A stretch of DNA of 64,000 nt. Source: Meghimatium bilineatum. Lineage: Eukaryota; Mollusca; Gastropoda; Stylommatophora; Philomycidae. Under the pieces are notes generated by a model. The model saw only the letters and a list, made by a program, of their open reading frames with translations, was not told where the DNA came from and searched no databases. Below are positions 55,790 to 64,000 of this stretch, in pieces. Positions within the stretch are counted from its first letter, which is position 1. Each line of letters opens with the position of its first letter. Both the position numbers and the translations under genes were made by a program. The DNA is taken from assembly GCA_034231615.1 (NCBI GenBank), contig CM067309.1, positions 24,171,965 through 24,235,964 on the forward strand. The letters are read 5' to 3'.

Positions 55790-56030
55790 CAAATGTGTGA
55801 AAAAATGAGCGATGTAGCAGCTCAACAACAGAGACTACCTGGGAAGTTAAGGACAAATCAAACACCATCGAAAGTGCTCATCTCATGTTCAAACTGTCCA
55901 AGTATCCTTCCAGCTACCATATGGCGAATCAGTTACGAACTCAGACAAATGGACATAACTCTAACTGAATTTCATCAAGTGGACGTAACAAATTATCACC
56001 ATTACTTGTGATGAACAAACAACAAAACGT
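55790..56030 (+). mobile_element. Decayed LINE family D 3' end
   Basis: MSDVAAQQQRLPGKLRTNQT and ISCSNCPSILPATIWRISYE match the D zinc-finger end, with the finger residues altered. Confidence 0.6.
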
Positions 56031-56439
56031 GGATGGATGGACCGATGGATAGATTATGGATAGATTGATGAATGAACGGATGGACTGAAGGATGGACGAC
56101 CATTTGCATCTTTATAGACGGTGATAAACATATGGATAACATTTGTGTAAAATTTACTTTGGGCAGTATTTTTTAATTTTTTTTGCCTTTTTACTACAGT
56201 CTTTTTTTTCCAACCCTGTCCATATATGTATTTCAAAGGTTACAATTTCTAATATTTGCAACCAGCTAATGTCTGTAAATTACAGGATTGTCAAGCAACA
56301 TTACACACTCTCGTGTTACACATAGAGCATGGGTTCAACGTTGTTCTAGTACTATATACTCATTTTCTCCCGATTTTGATGCCATAATAAAACTATCTTT
56401 CTACGAGCTGCTTCTTCGCGCTGAACTAGTTCTTAATTC

Positions 56440-56735
56440 CACGCATATCTCTTTCTCATGTATAAACTGTCGCTATACTGACTGTTTGTTTATGATGAAC
56501 TAGTTCTTAATTCCAGGCATATCTCTTTCTCATGTATAAACTGTTGCTCTACTGACTGTTTGTTTATGATGATTTAGTTCTTAATTCCAGGCATATCTCT
56601 CATGTATAAACTGTCACTCTCCTGACTGCTTGTTTATGATGAACTAGCTCTTAATTCCAGGCATATCTCTCATGTATAAACTGCTGCTTGTTTATGATGA
56701 ACTAGTTCTTAATTCCAGGCATATCGTTAACGTAT
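56440..56735. repeat. ~70-bp tandem repeat
   Basis: About four units with GATGAACTAGTTCTTAATTC, CAGGCATATCTCT and CATGTATAAACTG, with length variation. Confidence 0.88.
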
Positions 56736-57039
56736 AAATTAAAATTAATAGGAGACTGGAAAGTATATAATTTAGATAGATAAATATAAACTAAATACAG
56801 AAAATAGATTAAATACGTTTTACATAGAACTAGCAACAACATTAATCAATGTTACTCCCAAAGGTCTTTGTCAAGACAGGGATAAATCTTTCGACCATCT
56901 CAAGTAATTATCCCCATATATTATATCCCCTTTATGATATATCACTCCTGTTCTGTGTTTGTTTCTACCTATCTTGATAAAGATTTTCTGATCGAAACTT
57001 CGATAAATTCTGCTAAACTCTCAGTAACACGTATATAAG

Positions 57040-57375
57040 TTTGAACAACTAACAAGACAAATCAAGAAGTGATAAAATCAATAAACATCGAAGAGGGTTG
57101 GCTCCTTAACGACATCATAAGAAAGCTGCGCAATTTTTGTTTTGGTCATATAAAAGGACATAACAGCATCGAAAGATTAATAACTGAAGACAGAGTTAAC
57201 GGCACCAGACTAAGAGGGCTCCCAAGACGACGATAGTGGAGTGATATATCAGATTGTTTAAACATATCTCTAGATAAGGCAGATTAACTCGCTCACAATC
57301 GCGAAGTTTTCAGAGAATCCATAAAAAAAGACCACGTTCTGGAAAGAATATGCCACATGATGATGATGATGTACG
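57040..57375 (+). mobile_element. LINE C-terminal fragment with TGA tail
   Basis: EGWLLNDIIRKLRNFCFGHI, ERLITEDRVNGTRLRGLPRR, then a broken C-terminus, ending CCACATGATGATGATGATG. Confidence 0.7.
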
Positions 57376-57432
57376 TATTAACTCTGTTTTTCCCTCAAAC
57401 CTCTAAATCCGCACCCAAGCTCACCCACATAT

Positions 57433-57515
57433 ACAGGTAAAACAATATACAGGTAAAACAATATACAGGTAAAACAATATACAAATAAAACAATATACAG
57501 GTAAAACAATACATA
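57433..57515. repeat. 16-bp repeat (ACAGGTAAAACAATAT)n
   Basis: Five units, one with ACAAATAAAAC. Confidence 0.9.
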
Positions 57516-57699
57516 ATTAATGTTTATTGTTACTTAAAATATTACCACACCTAAACCTTTCAAAGGTAGGAAATGTTTAAATTTGCTTCTACCTGGTAAT
57601 AATCCAACTGCACTCGATGAATTATCTAAAGACATTCGTCTTCTTCTTGCTTCGTCAAAGAAAGTATTTGTCTGCCGTGATACTGGGACCAATAAAACT

Positions 57700-58737
57700 A
57701 TTGTATCTGTCATGTGACGTATTCCTTTCAGAACGTTGTCTTCCCAATGAATTCTCTGAACCTCTCTCTGTCTTGGGCGATGTGGCTTGTATTTTCTAGC
57801 GATGTATTCATGTTATCTTTAATGTCGTCAGTCCATCGTCTTCTTGGTGTGCCCTTTCTCCTCCTTCCAGGTACTCTTCCCTCCATTATTTGTCTCTCTA
57901 AACAGTTGTGTCTCTTTATATGACCAAACAGGCGTAGTTTTCTTTTTGTTATTGTGTTTAGTTACCAACACTCTGGAATATTCAATGTGTTTATAGTGTC
58001 TGAGTTTCTGATTTTATCTTTCCATGATATTCTAAGTATCTTCCTGTAGCATTTCACCTCGAAGGCGTTGATCTTCTTTGCCGCTGTTTTACTTATGTCC
58101 ATGTTTCACAGCCGTATGTTGCAACCGGAAAAATAAAAGTTCTTAACATTAGCACTTTCGTTTCTATTTTGTTGTTTTTCCATATGTTTTTCATCCGTGT
58201 TATTTTGCAATATGCCATTGCCAATCTCTTCCTTATTTCTGCCATGCAGTCTCCTGCACTGTTGATGTTTCCTCCTAAGTATTCAAATTTATCCACACAT
58301 TCTATCTCGGTATTGTCTATTCTGATTTTTGGTTGTTGTGTTGTTATATCTGTTGACATGATTTTTGTTTTCTGTGTGTTTAAATACAAATTTTGTGCAT
58401 CGCTATACTTACTTGTGGTCTTGATTAGTTGTTCCAATCCCTTTATATCATTTGAAAGAAGCACTGTGTCGTGTGCGTAGCGTAGTTCCGGGATTAGGAA
58501 TCCACCTATGTTTAAAGCGTGGTAGTCAGCGTTGTGTATGTCTTCTCTCACGTTCCTCATTATATTTTCTGCATAGATGTTGAACAGGTATGGGGAGAGT
58601 GTGCATCCCTGCCTTACTCCACTCTGTACCTCAAACCACTCTGAGAGATCGTCCTCTAACTTCATGCAGCCTTTTGATCTTGGTAAAGTTCCTCTATTAG
58701 ATGAATCAGATGTGTCTAGTGTATTATAATCCAACAA
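57700..58737 (-). mobile_element. LINE RT with altered catalytic motif (YAHD)
   Basis: Minus strand: VQSGVRQGCTLSPYLFNIYA, then LRYAHDTVLL (58468-58479), YLNTQKTKIM, FEYLGG and VATYGCETWT. The open frame is 214 codons, followed by broken C-terminal segments to about 57700. The first catalytic aspartate of YADD is His, so the enzyme would be inactive. The C-terminal end matches 63770-63955. Confidence 0.85.
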
Positions 58738-58739
58738 TA

Positions 58740-59355
58740 TTGTATAGTGCGAAACTTAACCTAGAACTGCACTCTGTGAACACGTTAGTGCGACTGGGAA
58801 TATCTAATAATAACTACAGAACGAGGGTAGATCGAGGGTACTTATAATTGTGTGGTTTGTATCAGTAAATATCAATCAGATTTAGTATCGTGGTTAAGGA
58901 TTTCGAATAAGGACACAGATGTAAGATTGGAACGTAACGCATCTACTTGCTTGTAAGAGTTAAAATGAAAAAGAGTTAAAATGAAAAAGCGTTAAAATGA
59001 AAAAAAATTATCAGTATTTGTGGTGGGTTAAATTAAACTGTGATAATGTTGTCTTCTTTGCAAAGAATTGTAAAACAAAATTAAAAATAGTTTCTTGTCT
59101 ACCTTCCCGATCCCCCCTGACTTATTCTTTGTAGACATCCTCTGCTGTCACTATTTTTCTTTTGCCTTGAGCTGTCAATCTCCAGGTTTGGCACTGGTAG
59201 CACAGTGATGGAAGAATAATTGTCTTGTATAATGCAACTTTAGTGTCTTTGTTTACATTTTGTTCTTTAAAATACAAAAGAACAGAATGATGGAGTCTTG
59301 TTAATCATTGGAAACACACATGGTTATCCCAGGTCGCAAAACAGCTTGACCTTCT
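58740..59355. other. No recognised gene
   Basis: Only a short 16-bp repeat (AAAGAGTTAAAATGA, near 58960) and a minus-strand piece resembling 48540-48640 (TTGCATTATACAAGAC, CAGTGCCAAACCTGG near 59190-59245) are seen. Confidence 0.4.
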
Positions 59356-59359
59356 TTAT

Positions 59360-59470
59360 AAATGTGGCGTAGTTGTTAAGATGTTCGCTTTGTGCATGAG
59401 AGGTTATGATTTCGAAAACTCTTAGAAGTTCGAACTCTCTACAACGACACGCTAGAATGTCCGAGCAACA
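59360..59470 (+). mobile_element. tRNA-derived SINE head, decayed
   Basis: GCGTAGTTGTTAAGATGTTC followed by TTATGATTTCGAAAACTC, parallel to 63675-63745. Confidence 0.4.
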
Positions 59471-59827
59471 TGTGGATGCGAGATCCATACGAGAGGATAG
59501 GTTATCGTATTTACACGATGGTAACCGAGTAGAAAGCTAATCACGACTACACATGCTTGTCCCTTTTGCCGCGGGCTTGTGTTGCTATCAACATAGCCAC
59601 AGACACTCACCTGTCAATAATTACCTTGTATACTATTTCCGTGTCTAATAAATAATTGTAATATTTCTCTTTGCCTGCGGTTTCAGTTAATGAACGATTG
59701 TGTATCGAACCAATCATAAAATCATTCTTCCAGAGCACAGATTCATAAGCAGAAATAGTTCCCATGGGTGTATGCGTGAGCTTTCGAAAACGAGGTAGGT
59801 CAAATATATTCGTTTTTACATACTCCA

Positions 59828-61310
59828 TGTAGGTGTAAGTAGATTATATTCATGTGTAACGTGTCTAATTTAGGTGTAAGTAGATTATATTCATGTGTAA
59901 CGTGTCTAATTTAGGTGTAAGTAGATTATATTCATGTGTCATCATCATCATCAGGTGCCATGCCGGGTGGCGTAGGCGGTCATGGCTCTCCACAGCTCTC
60001 TATCCACAGTATTATGTATCAAAGTCGTTGGTGTTTCTTTGCCGTGCCAGGTTGTCAAACTGTCTAATATTTTCTCACGTTGTCGCCCTCTGTCTCTGGT
60101 GCCTTCAATCTTGCCTGTTGTGATTATGTTTTCTAAACCTGCCTGTCTCATGAAGTGGCCAAAAAAAGAAGATTGCCTTTTTCTTATATTGTTGATTAAG
60201 GTCCGTTTCGCATTTAACTCTTTTAACACATCTAAATTAGTTTTTCTGGCAGTCCATGGTATTCTCAGCATTCTTCTGTAGAACCACATCTCTGTTGCCT
60301 CCAATCTCCCACTTTCCAGTTTGTTTATTGTCCAAGACTCGCACCCATATGTTAGTATAGGGGTTATATAGCACTGCAGAACTCTCTTTCTCACCTCTAA
60401 TGACAAGGTCATATTACACAGTATATTTTTCATTTTTCTGAATGTTGTTTTTGCCTGTCCTATTCTGCATCTTATTTCTGTTGAACTTCTTCCATCTGCT
60501 GTAATAATTGTACCTAGATATTTGAATTGGTTGACCTGTTTTAATACTATATCATTCACTATGATCTTGCAAGGTGTGTTATTTTCTTTCTTTGAAATAA
60601 CCATTACTTCTGTTTTCTTGATATTTAGGAAGAGGCCTTTCTCTTTGCTTTCTGTGACTACTACTTTAATTAAGTTTTGAAGGTCTTCCTCACTTTTTGC
60701 AATCAGAACAGTGTCATCCGCATATCTCAAATTATTTATGTTATGTACTCCCATTGATATTCCTGGGATATCTACTATTGCCCGCAATATGTTTTCACTG
60801 TATAGAGAGAACAGGTCTGGTGAAAGCACGCATCCCTGTCTGACTCCTTGTTTTATTTGTTGAAAAGGGCCAAATTGATTTCCTACTCTTATTGCTGCTG
60901 ATTGTTGCCAGTACATGTTCTTGATTATTCTTAAATCCTTGCTGTCAATGTTCAGATTCTCTAGCATGTGTATAATTTCGCTATGTTTAACTTTGTCAAA
61001 AGATTTAGTGTAGTCTATAAAACAGAGGTACAGATCTGTTTTTACTTCTATATACCTCTCTATTAGTGTTCTCAATATATAAATCGCATTGTTGGTGCCT
61101 TTGCCTTCTACAAATCCACATTGTTCTGGACTTATTTCTGATTTTATTTTGTTTCTCACTCTCTTCATGATGATTCTGAGAAGTATTTTGGTTATTTGGC
61201 TCATGAGGCTGATTGTACGGTGTTCTTCACATTCGGTGGTCCCTGATTCATGTGTAACGTGTCTAATTTAGATGTAAGTAGATTATATTCATGTGTAACG
61301 TGTCCTATAT
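59828..61310. repeat. 42-bp minisatellite split by a LINE
   Basis: TAGGTGTAAGTAGATTATAT TCATGTGTAACGTGTCTAAT repeats up to 59938, is broken by 59939-61245, and resumes to about 61310 with variants. Confidence 0.88.
59939..61245 (-). mobile_element. LINE family B, best-preserved copy (417-codon open RT frame)
   Basis: Minus strand, open without stops to 59951. Motifs in order: [67 protein letters not shown] (YADD 60713-60724), [26 protein letters not shown], then the C-terminal [22 protein letters not shown]. The tail is TGATGATGATGA, with target-site duplication ATTCATGTG at 59930-59938 and 61246-61254. It lacks the endonuclease N-terminus, so it is 5'-truncated and not autonomous. Lack of stops suggests recent insertion. 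Confidence 0.92.
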
Positions 61311-61496
61311 CAATGTCAGTACATGATGTTCATGTTTTATTTGTCCCACATCGACCTTCAGTAGATTATGTGAATGTATTATGTGTCCCGTTCAGATGTG
61401 TGTTTCTTATCTTAATGTATTATTTGTCCTAGTTAGAAGTGAGTAAATTATCGTTATTGGTTATACATATATAGAAAAATAAATAGGTAACTAGAT

Positions 61497-62116
<620 letters not shown>

Positions 62117-62477
62117 AATGTGGATAATGAATGATCAATGAAGGCTGAGGGCATTATATTGTCAAGTTCAACATGCTATTGTATTAACTGAACCTATTAA
62201 ATTGCAACAAAAAAGGATTGGGCCTTTAAAAAAAGAAGTACCTTCTTTGTTACAAATAGTATTTAAGTGCAATTCTTTCACAACTAATTGAATTTCAGAT
62301 ATACTGACAGACAGATATCTAAAATACGTTGAAAGAACATAGATGGTTGGTTGGTCGGTTGCTGATCCATGGTCCAATGGATCATGCCCATTGACCCAAA
62401 GGAACATAGATATATAACGTTGAAGGAACACTAACACTAACCATACCAATTCTAATGAATTTTATATTTTCTACTAG

Positions 62478-62543
62478 TTGCTGCTGAGATTGTCGACCCT
62501 ACAGATACAATAACACTCGCTCGGATTGAAAGAATCAAACAAG
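62478..62543 (+). CDS. Candidate small internal exon of an unidentified gene
   Basis: A 66-bp stretch follows CTACTAG and ends AAG|GTATTC. In phase 1 it reads openly as about 22 residues (AAEIVDPTDTITLARIERI and flanks). It is phase 1 in and out, like the inter-domain exons upstream. A 38-bp minisatellite begins about 15-20 bp after the putative donor, the same arrangement seen at several proven exons. No partner exon was found, so this remains weak. Confidence 0.25.
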
Positions 62544-62559
62544 GTATTCCTTTTTGTGG

Positions 62560-63468
62560 TTGTATGTGCCCACGTGGACATGTGAATCCGCTCTCTGTTG
62601 TATGTGCCTACGTGAACATGTGAATCTGCTCTCTGCTATGTGTGCCTATATAAACATGTGAATCCGCTCTCTGCTATGTGTGCCTACATGGTCATGTGAA
62701 TTCGGTCTCTGTTGTATGTGCCTACTTGGACATGTGAATTCGGTCTCTGTTGTATGTGCCTACTTGGACATGTGAATTCGGTCTCTGTTGTTTGTGCCTA
62801 CTTGGACATGTGAATTCGGTCTCTGTTATATGTGCCTACTTGGACATGTGAATTCGGTCTCTGTTGTATGTGCCTACTTGGACATGTGAATTCGGTCTCT
62901 GTTGTATGTGCCTACTTGGACATGTGAATTCGGTCTCTGTTGTATGTGCCTACTTGGACATGTGAATTCGGTCTCTGTTGTTTGTGCCTACTTGGACATG
63001 TGAATTCGGTCTCTGTTATATGTGCCTACTTGGACATGTGAATTCGGTCTCTGTTGTATGTGCCTACTTGGACATGTGAATTCGGTCTCTGTTGTATGTG
63101 CCTACTTGGACATGTGAATTCGGTCTCTGTTGTATGTGCCTACTTGGACATGTGAATTCGGTCTCTGTTGTATGTGCCTACTTGGACATGTGAATTCGGT
63201 CTCTGTTGTATGTGCCTACTTGGACATGTGAATTCGGTCTCTGTTGTATGTGCCTACTTGGACATGTGAATTCGGTCTCTGTTGTATGTGCCTCCTTGGA
63301 CATGTGAATTCGGTCTCTGTTGTATGTGCCTACTTGGACATGTGAATTCGGTCTCTGTTGTATGTGCCTACTTGGACATGTGAATTCGGTCTCTGTTGTA
63401 TGTGCCTACTTGGACATGTGAATTCGGTCTCTGTTGTATGTGCCTACTTGGACATGTGAATATGCTCT
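62560..63468. repeat. 38-bp minisatellite with higher-order structure
   Basis: About 24 units of GTATGTGCCTACTTGGACAT GTGAATTCGGTCTCTGTT. First units (62560-62690) are diverged. Rare variants TTTGTG and ATATGTG recur at a spacing of 190 bp (for example 62791 and 62981). Confidence 0.93.
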
Positions 63469-63674
63469 CTGTTACAAATTGAATGTACATTTTTGAAAAT
63501 TTTAAAAAGTTATCATTAGGACTGTACATATATTACGTCAAACATTACCGAGAAGTGGGGTTGTTATGGGAAAAATAACAACAACGATTTGACAGATGTT
63601 TATTGACAAGGATAAGGGTTTGACAGATGTTTATTGACAAGGATGAGGGTTTGGCAGATATTTTGGGAATATCC

Positions 63675-63745
63675 CTTACGTAGTGGTTAAGCTGTTCTCC
63701 TTGTGTTCAAGAAGTAATGGGTTCGAATCCGGCTTGTCGTCCTAT
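63675..63745 (+). mobile_element. tRNA-derived SINE head
   Basis: TAGTGGTTAAGCTGTTC (A-box-like) and GGGTTCGAATCCGGC (B box), 40 bp apart. It is the clearest tRNA-like copy here; it is followed by a LINE 3' end, so the pair may be one composite SINE. Confidence 0.55.
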
Positions 63746-63769
63746 TTAGACATAACTGTTTATAAAGAC

Positions 63770-63955
63770 AAATAATGGAGGGAAGAGTACCTGGGAAGAG
63801 GAGAAAGGGCAAACCATGAAGACGATGGACAGACGACATTAAAGATAACATGAATACATCGCTAGAAAATGCAAGCCACATCGCCCAAGACAGAGAGAGG
63901 TTTAGAGAGTTCATTGGGAAGACAATGTTCTGGAAGGAATACGTCACATGACACG
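63770..63955 (+). mobile_element. LINE 3' end fragment
   Basis: MEGRVPGKRRKGKP, a stop, then [20 protein letters not shown] and FREFIGKTMFWKEYVT. It is the same C-terminus as 57700-57930 (minus) and 24000-24175. Confidence 0.75.
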
Positions 63956-64000
63956 TCATATTTACAAGGTGCATTTTGTCGGAGATCCCTGTGAATTATC

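Noticed and set aside
63675..63745. A functional tRNA gene
   Set aside because: A- and B-box-like motifs are present but a full cloverleaf was not evident, and similar decayed copies occur at 32795 and 59360, which fits a SINE.
63973..64000. Possible exon start VHFVGDPCEL at the window edge after TTTACAAG
   Set aside because: Only 28 bases are visible, the phase does not match the candidate exon at 62478, and one Cys is not evidence of a module.

Overview
This window looks like AT-rich, repeat-laden nuclear DNA of an invertebrate animal, most plausibly a gastropod mollusc. The main gene has GT-AG introns. Almost everything else is decayed non-LTR retrotransposons (LINEs), short LINE-tailed elements, minisatellites and microsatellites. 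A fragment of the 18S rRNA 3' end (42763-42958, minus) has a variable region that, from memory, resembles euthyneuran gastropods; this placement is inference. No bacterial-style operons or CRISPR were seen.

One gene can be fully reconstructed. It lies on the plus strand from 13601 to 37991 and has 11 coding exons. When spliced, it closes as one 1104-residue frame (3315 nt with the stop). It encodes a secreted protein: a signal peptide, one CBM14/peritrophin-A chitin-binding domain, a ~500-residue acidic Ser/Thr/Asn-rich linker, then six more CBM14 domains. All seven domains keep the six-cysteine pattern. Introns between domains are all phase 1. Three domains are split by an extra phase 2 intron. 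Nine of the ten introns carry minisatellite or microsatellite arrays, often beside a splice site.

Layout. 1-13.5 kb: nested LINE relics, including a Jockey/I-like LINE hit by at least three later insertions, and short GAAG-tailed retroposons. 13.6-38 kb: the chitin-binding gene with retroposons and tandem arrays in its introns. 38-43 kb: a 45-bp array, a LINE with RT and RNase H remains, and an 18S/ITS1 pseudogene fragment. 43.1-55.4 kb: a large inverted repeat, with arms 43093-47839 and 51210-~55380 and a ~3.4 kb spacer. The arms differ by identifiable later insertions with target-site duplications and by one expanded AAT tract. 55.8-64 kb: LINE remains, one well-preserved 5'-truncated LINE (417-codon open frame) inserted in a minisatellite, a ~600 bp TAGA tract, a candidate small exon and a 38-bp array with higher-order structure.

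Many microsatellites here look like the 3' tails of particular LINE families: GAA, TGA, TTGA, TTA and ATAAC tails each follow a recognisable family end. A short element family (called S here) shares the GAA-type tail with a LINE, which suggests it may borrow LINE machinery. Family letters A-H, S, P and Q are labels for this report only.
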